Shown: positions 25,315 through 33,632, counted from the stretch's first letter. The stretch is DNA of 64,000 nucleotides from JAVVHH01 sp963848035 (GCA_963848035.1 CAWKCD010000001.1:868001-932000); one strand, 5' to 3'. Program-made: numbers and translations. The notes: generated by a model not told the origin, from the sequence alone.

Positions 25315-26252
25315 TGGCCTCTCTCGTCCTCCTCGATCACGAAAACGGCAAGATCAAGCAGCCTTCCCGGAGCGCCGTCGCCGCAGCTTCGAAGCTCGGC
25401 GAAGTCCACGTCCTCGTCGCCGGCCAGAACGTGGCCGAAGCCGCCCAGGCCGCCGCCAAGATCGCCGGCGTGACCAAGGTCCACGTCGCCGACGACGCCG
25501 CCTACGCCCACGCGCTTGCCGAACCCCTCGCCGCGCTGCTCGTCAGCATGGCCGGCCACCACGACCACCTCTTCGCCGCCGCCACCGCTATCGGCAAGAA
25601 CGTCATGCCCCGCGTCGCCGCCCTGCTCGACTGCCAGCCCATCAGCGACATCTCCGGCGTCGAAGGCCGCGACACCTTCATCCGCCCCATCTACGCGGGC
25701 AACGCGCTGGCCACCGTGGTCTCCTCGGACCCCAAGAAGGTCATCACCGTTCGCGCCTCCTCCTTCGACCCGGCGGCCGAAGAAGGCGGCAGCGCCGCCA
25801 TCGAGCCCGTCCAGTCAACCCAGTCCGACCAGGGCTCGCGCTACGTCTCGTCGGAACTCTCCAAGAGCGAGCGCCCCGAACTCACCGCCGCCCGCGTCGT
25901 CATCTCCGGCGGCCGCGGCATGCAGAACGGCGAGAACTTCAAGCTCATCGAACCGATCGCTGACAAGCTCGGCGCCGCCGTCGGCGCCTCCCGCGCCGCC
26001 GTCGACGCCGGCTTCGTCCCCAACGACTATCAGGTCGGCCAGACCGGAAAGATCGTCGCCCCCGACCTGTATGTCGCGGTCGGCATCTCCGGCGCCATCC
26101 AGCACCTCGCCGGCATGAAGGACAGCAAGGTCATCGTCGCGATCAACAAGGACGAAGAGGCCCCCATCTTCCAAGTCGCCGATTACGGCCTGGTCGGCGA
26201 CCTCTTCACCGTCCTGCCCGAGCTGAACGCCGAGTTGGAGCGCACCGCGTAG
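25314..26252 (+). CDS. etfA: Electron transfer flavoprotein, alpha subunit
   Basis: 312 residues. The N-terminal domain is followed by the FAD-binding C-terminal domain with VVISGGRGMQNGENFKLIEP, AAVGASRAAVDAGF, QVGQTGKIVAPDLYVAVGIS and IVAINKDEEAPIFQVADYG, all hallmark segments. Forms the heterodimer with EtfB from the gene just upstream. The stop TAG overlaps the GTG start of hbd (TAGTG), so the three genes are translated in series. Confidence 0.97.
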   Translation: MASLVLLDHENGKIKQPSRSAVAAASKLGEVHVLVAGQNVAEAAQAAAKIAGVTKVHVADDAAYAHALAEPLAALLVSMAGHHDHLFAAATAIGKNVMPRVAALLDCQPISDISGVEGRDTFIRPIYAGNALATVVSSDPKKVITVRASSFDPAAEEGGSAAIEPVQSTQSDQGSRYVSSELSKSERPELTAARVVISGGRGMQNGENFKLIEPIADKLGAAVGASRAAVDAGFVPNDYQVGQTGKIVAPDLYVAVGISGAIQHLAGMKDSKVIVAINKDEEAPIFQVADYGLVGDLFTVLPELNAELERTA

Positions 26253-27136
26253 TGTCCACGCCCGAACTCAGCGTGATCGGCATCGTCGGCGCCGGCCAGA
26301 TGGGCGCGGGCATCGCCCATGTCTGCGCGCTGGCCGGCCTGCAGGTCCGCCTGCTCGACGCCAAGCCCGAGGTCCTGGAAAAATCTCTTGCCGGCATCGC
26401 CCGCAACATGGACCGCCAGGTCGCCAAGGCAGCCATCACAGAAGCTGACAAGACCCAGGCACTCGCCCGCATCCAGACCAGCACCGACCACGCCGCCCTG
26501 GCGGATTCCGACCTCGTCATCGAGGCGGCCACCGAAAAGGAAGAGGTCAAGCGCACCATCTTCAAGGCGATCATCCCGCACCTGAAGCCCGAGTGCCTGC
26601 TCGCCAGCAACACCAGTTCCATCAGCATCACCCGCCTTGCCGCCGTCACCGACCGCCCTGACAAGTTCATCGGCATGCATTTCATGAACCCGGTCCCGGT
26701 CATGAAGCTGGTCGAGATCATCCGTGGGATCGCCACCGCCGAGCCCACCTATCAGGCGGTCGAGGCCCTCGCCGCCAAGCTGGAAAAGACCACCTCCGTC
26801 TCCGAGGATTTCCCGGCATTCATCGTCAACCGGATCCTGGTCCCGATGATCAACGAGGCCGTCTACGCTCTCTACGAAGGCGTGGGAACGGTCGAAGGCA
26901 TCGACACAGCCCTCAAGCTCGGCGCCAACCACAAGATGGGCCCGCTCGAGCTCGCCGACTTCATCGGCCTCGACACCTGCCTGTCCATCATGCAGGTCCT
27001 CTACGAAGGCCTGTCCGACAGCAAATACCGCCCCTGCCCTCTGCTGGTGAAATACGTTGAAGCCGGCTGGTATGGCCGCAAGACCAACCGCGGCTTCTAC
27101 GACTACACCGTCACGCCGCCCCGCCCCACACGCTGA
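26252..27136 (+). CDS. hbd: 3-hydroxybutyryl-CoA dehydrogenase
   Basis: 294 residues, GTG start within the etfA stop. NAD-binding Rossmann motif GIVGAGQMGAGIAHVCALAG at residues 10-29, SNTSSISITRLA, the catalytic-His segment MHFMNPVPVMKLVE, and the C-terminal domain with ANHKMGPLELADFIGLD. It interconverts acetoacetyl-CoA and 3-hydroxybutyryl-CoA. The operon with etfBA suggests short-chain fatty acid or polyhydroxybutyrate turnover. Confidence 0.95.
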   Translation: MSTPELSVIGIVGAGQMGAGIAHVCALAGLQVRLLDAKPEVLEKSLAGIARNMDRQVAKAAITEADKTQALARIQTSTDHAALADSDLVIEAATEKEEVKRTIFKAIIPHLKPECLLASNTSSISITRLAAVTDRPDKFIGMHFMNPVPVMKLVEIIRGIATAEPTYQAVEALAAKLEKTTSVSEDFPAFIVNRILVPMINEAVYALYEGVGTVEGIDTALKLGANHKMGPLELADFIGLDTCLSIMQVLYEGLSDSKYRPCPLLVKYVEAGWYGRKTNRGFYDYTVTPPRPTR

Positions 27137-27137
27137 C

Positions 27138-27170
27138 CTCTGGTTGGTGGGTGCAACCCCACCCCCAGAG
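27138..27170. terminator. Hairpin between convergent hbd and adenosyltransferase genes
   Basis: CTCTGG (27138-27143) pairs with CCAGAG (27165-27170), and GGTGGG inside it pairs with CCCACC, leaving a small internal loop. It starts two bases after the hbd stop. There is no T tract on either strand, so termination is possible but not sure. Confidence 0.4.
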
Positions 27171-27188
27171 CCGCGGGCCTAAAACGCA

Positions 27189-27740
27189 CTACCGGTTGGC
27201 GCCCGGGACCCACTGCACATCATTTCCGGCATTCAGGACCCGGCTCAGCACGAACAAATGGTCCGAAAGCCGATTCAGGAACCGGAGCACCGCCGGGTTG
27301 ACCGCCTGCTGGTGCGACAGTGCGATCACGTCCCGCTCCGCCCGCCGCACCACCGTGCGTGCCAGATGCGCATGCGCCGCGGCCGCCGTGCCCCCCGGCA
27401 ACACGAAGCTCGAGAGCGGCGCCAATCCAGCATTCATCGAGGCAACCTCCGCCTCCAATCGCACGCTCGGCGCATCCGTCAGCCGCAGGCGCTCCCCCGC
27501 CTCGCCCGGCACGCACAGATCCGCCCCCACGTCGAACAGGTCATTCTGCACCCGCGCCAGCATCGCATCCGCCTCGCCTGCGGTATGCAGCCGCAGCACC
27601 CCAATCACCGCGTTCGCCTCGTCGACCGTTCCGTACGCCCCGACCCGAATGTCGTCCTTCGCCACCCGGGTCCCATCCCCGAGTGACGTCTCGCCACCAT
27701 CCCCGCCCCGCGTGACGACCCGATCGATCCGTATGTTCAT
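27189..27740 (-). CDS. Cob(I)alamin adenosyltransferase, PduO type
   Basis: 183 residues. Transfers adenosyl from ATP to corrinoid to give coenzyme B12. The family pattern is clear: TRGGDGGETSLGDGTRVAKDD at the N-terminus (ATP site), GTVDEANAVIGVLRL, LFDVGADLC, PGGTAAAAHAHLARTVVRRAER and the C-terminal LNRLSDHLFVLSRVLN. The ATG at 27740 fits the family start. It follows the TonB gene by 16 bases on the same strand. In relatives I recall this gene beside etfBA; here it converges on hbd. No cobalamin riboswitch is visible. Confidence 0.93.
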   Translation of the reverse strand: MNIRIDRVVTRGGDGGETSLGDGTRVAKDDIRVGAYGTVDEANAVIGVLRLHTAGEADAMLARVQNDLFDVGADLCVPGEAGERLRLTDAPSVRLEAEVASMNAGLAPLSSFVLPGGTAAAAHAHLARTVVRRAERDVIALSHQQAVNPAVLRFLNRLSDHLFVLSRVLNAGNDVQWVPGANR

Positions 27741-27756
27741 GAAGTAGTCGAACCGC

Positions 27757-28383
27757 TCATGGATGGTCCCCAATCGCAAAGTGGATGTTGAGCAGATAGT
27801 CGAATGCGACCGGACGTCCATCCTGCATCGCCGGCTTGAAGCGCCAAAGCTGCACCGCATGCCGCGCGGCCGCGTCCAAACTCCCGTTCCCGCTAGTTTC
27901 CACGACCCGCACCTCCATCGGGATTCCCAGCGCCGAGACCCGGATCATCAGGTGGACCGTCCCCTCCGCCCCCACCCGCGCCGCCGCCGGCGGGTAGCCC
28001 GGCGGTTGATTGCGGAACCGCGAATCAGGCGCCGGCGGCACGATGTTGTCCCCCGTCACCACCAACGGGTCGCTCTGCTCGGGCCCATTGCCGATATTCA
28101 CGTTCGGCTGCGGCGGCGGCGGCGGCGGCACGCTCGACGCGGCGCTCTCGCCTGCCTGGGGCGGTGGCGGCTCCGGCTGCGGCGGCGTCGGCGGCGGCGC
28201 CGCAACCCCCTGCACCATCGCCGGCGTCTGGATCATCTCCACCTCGATCGGCGGCTCCGGTTGCGGCAGCGGCGTGATCTCCCACCGCACCAGCAGCAGC
28301 ACCAGCGCCACCGCATGCAGCACGCCCGACACCACCGCCGCCATCGGCAGTTCCGCCCTGGACGGCCGCATAGCCGGCGTCAT
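27757..28383 (-). CDS. TonB-family energy transducer
   Basis: 208 residues. A single N-terminal membrane helix (about 15-33, AVVSGVLHAVALVLLLVRW), a long proline-rich spacer with runs of PPPP and QPEPP to about residue 90, then a C-terminal TonB box (NQPPGYPPAAARVGAEGTVH, VRVVETSGNGSLDAAARHAV, WRFKPAMQDGRPV). Expected to pass proton-motive energy to outer-membrane receptors, but no ExbB/ExbD or receptor gene is in the window, so partner and substrate are unknown. The ATG at 28383 is 25 bases after the end of the cation-efflux gene; another ATG four codons on is also possible. Confidence 0.88.
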   Translation of the reverse strand: MTPAMRPSRAELPMAAVVSGVLHAVALVLLLVRWEITPLPQPEPPIEVEMIQTPAMVQGVAAPPPTPPQPEPPPPQAGESAASSVPPPPPPQPNVNIGNGPEQSDPLVVTGDNIVPPAPDSRFRNQPPGYPPAAARVGAEGTVHLMIRVSALGIPMEVRVVETSGNGSLDAAARHAVQLWRFKPAMQDGRPVAFDYLLNIHFAIGDHP

Positions 28384-28408
28384 CGCCGGCCCGCCGGCGA
28401 TCAACACC

Positions 28409-29323
28409 TCAAAGCACCAGGACGCCCTGATGCTTCGCCTTGCCCTCGGGCTCGACATGAATGGTGATCACCAACTCCGGCAACTCCGCCTTCAGCGCCG
28501 CCTCGACCCGGTCGCAGATCGCATGCGCCTCCGCCACCCGCATGTCCCCCGGCACCACCAGATGGAACTCCAGATACGCGTTCCGCCCCGTCGTCCGCAT
28601 CCGCAGATCATGCGCCTCGATCGCGCCGGCCGCCGCCTGGTTCAGTATCTCCCGCGTCCGCCCCATCACCGCGCCCCCCGGCGCCTCGTCCATCAGCCCG
28701 CCCACGTTCGTCCGCACCACCCCCCAGCCCGACCAAAGCACATGCAGGCCCACTGCCGCCGCGATCGCCCCATCCAGCCAGCCGATCCCCGTCAGCAAGA
28801 CCAGCAGCACGCCGCAGACCACGGCCATCGACGTCGCCACATCGCTCCATAGATGCCGAGCATCCGCCGCCAGCGCCACCGACCGCTGCTCCCGCGCGAC
28901 CCGCCCCAGCATGAAAGCCCATCCACCATTGATCCCCGTTGCCAGCAGGTTGAGCCCCAGCCCCACTCCCGGCGACTCCAGCGTCCCGCCCTGGTTCCAA
29001 TGCGTGAAGGCATGCTGGAAGATCGAGATCGCCGCCACGATGATCAGCACGCCGACCAGCACGGCAGCGAAGAACTCCGCCTTGTCGTGCCCATACGGAT
29101 GGTTCTCGTCCGCCGGACGTGTCGAATAGAACAGTGCCGCCGCCGCCGCCGCGCTGGACGCCACGTTCACCACGCTCTCCAGCGCGTCGGAAAACAGCCC
29201 CGCGCTCCCGGTCAGCCACCAGGACGCCGTCTTCAACGCCAGCACCAGCAAGCCGACAGCGATCGAGCTGACGGCGATATTCGAAACCCGCCTCAATGTC
29301 CCCTCGACCCCCGCGTCCGGCAC
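28409..29323 (-). CDS. Cation diffusion facilitator (CDF) metal efflux protein
   Basis: 304 residues, six membrane helices followed by a cytoplasmic domain of about 85 residues. Metal-site motifs: SAGLFSDALESVVNVASS in helix 2, HPYGHDKAEFFAAV after it, and DARHLWSDVATSM in helix 5. The C-terminal domain (EAHDLRMRTTGRNAYLEFHL) is the usual dimerisation and sensing domain. Asp in place of His in helix 2 and helix 5 is compatible with Zn, Fe or Mn; the metal cannot be set from sequence. First of a three-gene - strand series with TonB and the adenosyltransferase. Confidence 0.92.
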   Translation of the reverse strand: MPDAGVEGTLRRVSNIAVSSIAVGLLVLALKTASWWLTGSAGLFSDALESVVNVASSAAAAAALFYSTRPADENHPYGHDKAEFFAAVLVGVLIIVAAISIFQHAFTHWNQGGTLESPGVGLGLNLLATGINGGWAFMLGRVAREQRSVALAADARHLWSDVATSMAVVCGVLLVLLTGIGWLDGAIAAAVGLHVLWSGWGVVRTNVGGLMDEAPGGAVMGRTREILNQAAAGAIEAHDLRMRTTGRNAYLEFHLVVPGDMRVAEAHAICDRVEAALKAELPELVITIHVEPEGKAKHQGVLVL

Positions 29324-29408
29324 GATCGTTTCAGCCCTCGTCTAGCGTGACTAGGGCGAAAGTGTAACCCGCGCCGCAACCACCGCGCGCCAGTTCCGTT
29401 CGTTCCGA

Positions 29409-30845
29409 ATGTCTGCCAGGACCGACGTTTTCACCACCGATGTCCCCGCCAGGCTCGACCGCCTGCCCTGGGCCCGGTTCCATTGGCTCGTCGTCTTCGC
29501 GCTCGGGATCACCTGGATCCTTGACGGCCTCGAAGTCACCCTGGTCGGCTCCTTGGGCAGCGCGATCACGGCCAGCCCCAGCCTGCACATGGACAGCGCC
29601 CGCTTCGGCCTGACCGCCTCGGCCTATCTGTTCGGCTGCGTCGTCGGCGCCCTCGGTTTCGGCTGGCTCACCGACCGCCTCGGCCGCAAGAAGCTCTTCA
29701 CCGTCACCGTCCTGCTCTATCTCGTCGCGACCATCGCTTCTGGCCTGTCCTGGAGCTTCGCGTCGTTCCTCTTCTTCCGCTTCCTCACCGGCGCCGGAAT
29801 CGGCGGCGAATACGCCGCCGTCAACGCCACCATCCAGGAACTCATCCCAGCCCGGCGCCGAGGCTTCACCGACCTCTGCATCAACGGCAGCTTCTGGTTC
29901 GGCGCGATGCTCGGCGCCGTCGGTTCCAGCATCGTTCTCGATCCCGACCTGTTCGCCCCCGACCACGGCTGGCGCGCCGCCTTCGTCATCGGCGGCGTCA
30001 TCGGCGCCGTTGTCCTCTTCCTCCGGCAATGGATTCCCGAAAGCCCGCGCTGGCTGATGACCCATGGCGACCCTGAGGATGCCAGCAAGATCGTCGCCGA
30101 GATCGAGCGCCGGGTCGAGCACGAGATCGGCCGACCGCTCCCTCCGGTGCCCAACCAGAAGCTCCGCCTGAGGCGTCACGAGGGCGACTGGTTTCTCCCC
30201 AGCCTCGGCGTCCTGATCCATCAATACCGTCAGCGCACGATCGTCGGCGTTGTCCTGATGGCGTCGCAAGCGTTCTGCTACAACGCCATCTTCTTCACCT
30301 ACAGCCTCGTCCTGACCAAGTTCTATGAAGTGCCCGGCAACTCCGTTGGCTGGTACATCCTGCCCTTCGCCTTCGGCAACCTGCTCGGCCCGATCCTGCT
30401 CGGCCGCCTGTTCGACAGCATCGGCCGCCGCCAGATGATCGGCGCTACCTACGCGCTGTCAGGCGTGCTGCTTGCGCTCGCCGGCTGGGCCTTTGCCGCG
30501 GGCTGGTTCACCGCGGCGGAGCAGACCGCGGCTTGGACCGTCATTTTCTTCTTCGCCTCGGCCGCCGCCTCGTCTGCCTACCTCACGGTCGGCGAGACCT
30601 TCCCTCTCGAGGTCCGCGCCATCGCGATCGCCCTCTTCTATGCCTTCGGCACCGCGGTCGGCGGCGTCGCGGGTCCAACTGTCTTCGGCGCACTCATCCA
30701 GACCGGTCAGCGGTCCGAGCTGCTCCTCGGCTATCTCCTCGGCGGCGCTCTGATGATCGTCGCCGCTGCGGTCGTATTCTGGTTCGGCACCGATGCCGAA
30801 CGCCGTCCACTCGAGGAAGTCGCCCCACCCCTCTCCGCCGCCTAA
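29409..30845 (+). CDS. Major facilitator superfamily transporter, sugar/organic acid:H+ symporter type
   Basis: 478 residues, twelve predicted membrane helices with a central cytoplasmic loop (about 215-265). The MFS loop motif GWLTDRLGRKKLFT after helix 2, its echo GRLFDSIGRRQM after helix 8, RFLTGAGIGGEYAAVNATIQ in helix 4, and PESPRWLM at the end of helix 6 are all present. The last motif is typical of the sugar porter/metabolite symporter branch. The substrate is unknown and no catabolic genes adjoin. Divergent from the CDF gene. Confidence 0.9.
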   Translation: MSARTDVFTTDVPARLDRLPWARFHWLVVFALGITWILDGLEVTLVGSLGSAITASPSLHMDSARFGLTASAYLFGCVVGALGFGWLTDRLGRKKLFTVTVLLYLVATIASGLSWSFASFLFFRFLTGAGIGGEYAAVNATIQELIPARRRGFTDLCINGSFWFGAMLGAVGSSIVLDPDLFAPDHGWRAAFVIGGVIGAVVLFLRQWIPESPRWLMTHGDPEDASKIVAEIERRVEHEIGRPLPPVPNQKLRLRRHEGDWFLPSLGVLIHQYRQRTIVGVVLMASQAFCYNAIFFTYSLVLTKFYEVPGNSVGWYILPFAFGNLLGPILLGRLFDSIGRRQMIGATYALSGVLLALAGWAFAAGWFTAAEQTAAWTVIFFFASAAASSAYLTVGETFPLEVRAIAIALFYAFGTAVGGVAGPTVFGALIQTGQRSELLLGYLLGGALMIVAAAVVFWFGTDAERRPLEEVAPPLSAA

Positions 30846-30859
30846 AACGAGAGCTGTTT

Positions 30860-30884
30860 GAAACCGCCCTTTGGGCCTCACGTT
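30860..30884 (+). promoter_or_regulatory. EcfG-type (general stress) promoter ahead of csbD
   Basis: GAAAC at 30860-30864, sixteen bases, then CGTT at 30881-30884. The alphaproteobacterial general-stress sigma factor EcfG recognises GGAAC, 16-17 bases, CGTT; this site differs in one base. It is placed about 40 bases before the csbD start, and CsbD is a stress-class protein. A small hairpin CGGCA/TGCCG follows at 30895-30907 in the predicted 5' leader. Confidence 0.5.
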
Positions 30885-30926
30885 CTATCTGCAACGGCAT
30901 CGTGCCGTGAGGTAGGGAGAGACCCA

Positions 30927-31112
30927 ATGGTTGATGAAAATCGCGTCCAGGGTGCGTGGGACAAGGCCAAGGGCGCCGTCAAGGAAGGCGTCGGCAAGAT
31001 GACTGGCGACGAGAAGCTCCAGGCTGAGGGCAAGGCCGACAAGGTCAAGGGCCACGCCGAGAGCGCCGTCGGTGGCGTCAAGGATGCTGCTCGCGACGCT
31101 CTCGACAAGTAA
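30927..31112 (+). CDS. CsbD-family stress protein
   Basis: 61 residues, hydrophilic, Lys/Ala/Gly-rich, no Cys or Trp apart from one Trp in the N-terminal motif. MVDENRVQGAWDKAKGAVKE followed by KMTGDEKLQAEGKADKVKG is the family signature. CsbD-like proteins are abundant general stress proteins of unknown mechanism. A strong AGGTAGGGAGAG ribosome site precedes the ATG, which suits high expression. Flanked by an EcfG-like promoter and a strong terminator, so it is probably a single-gene unit. Confidence 0.93.
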   Translation: MVDENRVQGAWDKAKGAVKEGVGKMTGDEKLQAEGKADKVKGHAESAVGGVKDAARDALDK

Positions 31113-31139
31113 GCTTCTGCTGCGTCCGGCAGGCCAGGC

Positions 31140-31170
31140 GGGCGCCCCCAGGGGCGCCCGTTTGCGTTTG
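31140..31170 (+). terminator. Intrinsic terminator after csbD
   Basis: GGGCGCCCC (31140-31148) and GGGGCGCCC (31151-31159) are perfect inverted repeats, giving an eight-base stem with a four-base loop, followed by GTTTGCGTTTG. It begins 27 bases after the csbD stop. Confidence 0.65.
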
Positions 31171-31227
31171 CTCTACCCAGACACGTTTCGCGTAACCATA
31201 CTGAGCGTGTCTTCGGAGTTCGCGACG

Positions 31228-31722
31228 GTGGTGGAGCGTAAAACCTTTCGGGATGCGATGGCGCGCTTAGGCGCTGCGGTGAACGTGATTACCACGCTCT
31301 CCAACGGTGAGGCCTTCGGTTTGACCGCTTCGGCCGTCTGCAGCGTGACCGACGACCCGCCCACCCTGCTCCTTTGCATCAATCGCGATACCGACCTCAA
31401 CGAGGTCCTCAAGGTCAGCCGCTTCCTCTGCGTCAACACGCTCTCCGCCGGCCAGGAAGAACTCTCCCCGGTGTTCGCCGGGCTCACCGGCATCCCGCAA
31501 GCCGAACGCTTCAAGCTGGGCGCCTGGACCACGCTGGAGACCGGCGCACCGGTCCTCGAGGACGCCGTCGTTTCGTTCGACTGCCGCATCTCTCAATTTG
31601 TCGAAGTTGGCACGCACACGGTGTTCTTCTGCGAGGTCCAGGCGATCAAGTCCGGCGCCGCACACGAAGGGCTGATCTACTTCGGCCGCGCCTACCATCG
31701 CATCATCGTAGAGGCCGCCTGA
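31228..31722 (+). CDS. Flavin reductase family protein (HpaC/RutF type)
   Basis: 164 residues from a GTG at 31228. The domain is clear: FRDAMARLGAAVNVITTLSN, GLTASAVCSVTDDPPTLLLC, VNTLSAGQEELSPVFAG, and the C-terminal HTVFFCEVQAIKSG and GLIYFGRAYH. Such proteins reduce FMN or FAD with NAD(P)H and feed partner monooxygenases; no monooxygenase adjoins, so the partner is unknown. A GGAG at 31215-31218 supports the 31228 GTG over the in-frame GTG at 31207; both fall after the csbD terminator. Confidence 0.88.
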   Translation: MVERKTFRDAMARLGAAVNVITTLSNGEAFGLTASAVCSVTDDPPTLLLCINRDTDLNEVLKVSRFLCVNTLSAGQEELSPVFAGLTGIPQAERFKLGAWTTLETGAPVLEDAVVSFDCRISQFVEVGTHTVFFCEVQAIKSGAAHEGLIYFGRAYHRIIVEAA

Positions 31723-31811
31723 TCAGCCATGCGCCCAGGGCGTATCGCGAGCCGCGCCGCCCCTTTGCATCCGTTCCCCGTGCTGCTATAGCCGCGCCCT
31801 CGCCGTGGTGC

Positions 31812-31887
<76 letters not shown>

Positions 31888-31915
31888 CGTCCTCGCCGGG
31901 TCACTTGCACGATTG

Positions 31916-31944
31916 ATCGCGCGTTCCGCCGCGCGATACCTTTC
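31916..31944 (+). terminator. Probable terminator of tRNA-Lys
   Basis: ATCGCGCG (31916-31923) pairs perfectly with CGCGCGAT (31930-31937) around TTCCGC, followed by ACCTTTCT. It lies 29 bases after the tRNA. The T tract is short. The helix-turn-helix gene begins 30 bases further on and must have its own promoter or read-through. Confidence 0.5.
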
Positions 31945-31973
31945 TCAGGCCGCGACTCGGCCGGGAGAGAAAG

Positions 31974-32261
31974 GTGAGCAGTCCCGATATCGATCTCTTT
32001 CGCCAGGTCCAGGTCATCTTCGGCGCCAACGTGCGCGCCAAGCGCATGGCGCTCGGTTGGACGCAAAGCTATCTGGCTGAACGCGCCGGCATCCCGAAAT
32101 GGGAGATTCTGCGGATCGAGCAGGGACTGTTCAACATCACCCTCAAGACCATCACCCGCCTCGTCGAGGAACTCGGCGAGACAGTGCCGGTGATGCTCGC
32201 TCCCATCCCGGACGATGATAGAGCAACGCCCCGCCGCGTCCGCTCGATCTATCGGGAATAA
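31974..32261 (+). CDS. Small XRE-family helix-turn-helix regulator
   Basis: 95 residues, GTG start behind GGGAGAGAAAGG. The HTH_XRE/Cro domain covers residues about 12-70: FGANVRAKRMALGWTQSYLA is helices 1-2, ERAGIPKWEILRIEQGLFN covers turn and recognition helix, and TLKTITRLVEELGETVPVML closes the fold. The basic tail (RRVRSIYRE) is short. No toxin, restriction gene or phage gene adjoins, so neither an antitoxin nor a prophage repressor role is supported. Target unknown. Confidence 0.82.
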   Translation: MSSPDIDLFRQVQVIFGANVRAKRMALGWTQSYLAERAGIPKWEILRIEQGLFNITLKTITRLVEELGETVPVMLAPIPDDDRATPRRVRSIYRE

Positions 32262-32443
32262 CCCGCCGCCCGGAATTGTTCGGCCGACACCCTGCACACG
32301 CTGACATCGATCCAGAGCCGCACGTCTCGGAGCATTTCGGCGATATCCGCCCGCTGCATCCCGGTCGTGGTTACCGGCAAACCGATCTTTCGCCATCAGG
32401 TCCGCGAGATCGCGGGACGTGTGTCGATGCAAACGAGGGGGAA

Positions 32444-32520
32444 TGGCGGACCCGAGACGATTCGAACGTCCGGCCTTTGCCTTCGGAGGGCAACGCTCTA
32501 TCCAGCTGAGCTACGGGTCC
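32444..32520 (-). tRNA. tRNA-Arg (anticodon CCG)
   Basis: 77 bases on the - strand with encoded CCA (TGG at 32444-32446 on the + strand). Acceptor arms GGACCCG and CGGGTCC pair fully, the D arm is TAGCTCAGCTGGATAGAGC, the anticodon stem TTGCC/GGCAA encloses CTCCGAA (anticodon CCG), and the T arm has CGTTCGAATCG. The first ten bases, GGACCCGTAG, are shared with the end of the hydrolase gene upstream on the same strand. An imperfect GTCCCGCG/CGCGGAC hairpin lies about 15-40 bases beyond its 3' end. Confidence 0.97.
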
Positions 32521-33632
32521 GTGCGCACTCCATAGCGCGGCCCGGCCGCTTCGCCAAGCGCCGGTGAGTCCCCTGCCGTAGCGACGCGCCATTCGAGCCA
32601 CATCTGGGCCCATCGGTCAGCGCCCGAAGGCAGGGGGGCGGCGGGGGCAGCAAACCAAGCGAGGATGTCATGGATCACCGACATCCGCCCCTTGTCGCGA
32701 AGCAACAGGTGATAGCCGGAGGGATACAGTGCGCGCCGCACGTCCGCCGGCATGTCGCGCCAGGCGCGCGCGGTCGCCTTGACCGGCACGATCATGTCTT
32801 TCTCGCCGGACAGCACCAGCACATTCCGGGGCAAGTGCGGCGATGCGGCCTGGGCGTCGTCCATCAGGTCGGCGAGCCCCCGCAGCGTGTCGAACCGCGT
32901 GCGCCGGATCGTCAGCGGATCGCGTGCCAGCCGCAACAGCGCCTCGCGGTTGTCGCTCGCCGTCACCCGGAGCTGCACCTCGTTGCCGGTCACGCTCAAG
33001 CCCGGCAACACGCTCGACACCAGCCAAAGCCCGCTGCTCAGGACCACGCCCATCTGCTGGCGCCCCCACACCGCCGGCGAAACGAGGATCCAGCCATCCA
33101 CTTTCGGCGGATCCGGCCGGGTCGCGAGCGTCATCAGCACCGCGCCGCCCATGCTCTCGCCCATCGCATACAGCTTCGCGCCGGGGTAGCGGCCGCGCAG
33201 CCAGCGCAGCAGCGAGGCGGCGTCATCCGCCAGCACGGTCGCGCCGGGCCAATGCCCGCGCATCGGCGCCGCGCCGAAGCCGCGCTGGTCGGGCGCCACG
33301 ATCGCGACGCCGGCCCGCGCGAACTCCGGCCCCGGCAGCTCCCAGGCGTCACGGCTGTCGTTGAAGCCATGCAGCGCCAGGATCACTGCCCGCGGCGGCC
33401 CAGCGGGCAGCCATTCGCGCACGGGCAGCCGCGCCCCATCCGGCATCGCGACGATCTCGTCCGCGCTGAGCGACGCCGTCGGCAACGGGGGAAGCACCGG
33501 ATTGTAGACCGGCAACCGCGCGCAGGCGCCCAACGCCAGGCTGCCCAGCAGCATCAGGCTCGGCGCTCGACACCGCGGACGCCTGCCGACACCCCATCCA
33601 GCCGCGCGCAACCCGATCTCACCCTCCATCAT
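32511..33632 (-). CDS. Lipoprotein alpha/beta hydrolase (monoacylglycerol lipase-like)
   Basis: 373 residues. The N-terminus has a lipobox (SLMLLGSLALGAC), predicting a lipid-anchored envelope protein. Alpha/beta-hydrolase core: VILALHGFNDSRDAW (oxyanion hole), nucleophile Ser in AMGESMGGAVL, Asp in VLSGEKDMIVPV and His in YPSGYHLLLRDKG, the pattern of the Hydrolase_4 / monoacylglycerol lipase group. The start is either of two adjacent ATGs (33632, 33629); the n-region before the lipobox is long and basic, so a later start is possible. Its last codons, ACGGACCCG-TAG, run into tRNA-Arg, so the mRNA must be cut by tRNA processing or end there. Confidence 0.87.
   Translation of the reverse strand: MMEGEIGLRAAGWGVGRRPRCRAPSLMLLGSLALGACARLPVYNPVLPPLPTASLSADEIVAMPDGARLPVREWLPAGPPRAVILALHGFNDSRDAWELPGPEFARAGVAIVAPDQRGFGAAPMRGHWPGATVLADDAASLLRWLRGRYPGAKLYAMGESMGGAVLMTLATRPDPPKVDGWILVSPAVWGRQQMGVVLSSGLWLVSSVLPGLSVTGNEVQLRVTASDNREALLRLARDPLTIRRTRFDTLRGLADLMDDAQAASPHLPRNVLVLSGEKDMIVPVKATARAWRDMPADVRRALYPSGYHLLLRDKGRMSVIHDILAWFAAPAAPLPSGADRWAQMWLEWRVATAGDSPALGEAAGPRYGVRTDP

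Noticed and set aside
31974..32261. Antitoxin or prophage repressor role for the small XRE protein
   Set aside because: No toxin-sized partner, integrase or att repeat adjoins; the neighbouring tRNA genes are intact and show no duplicated 3' end.
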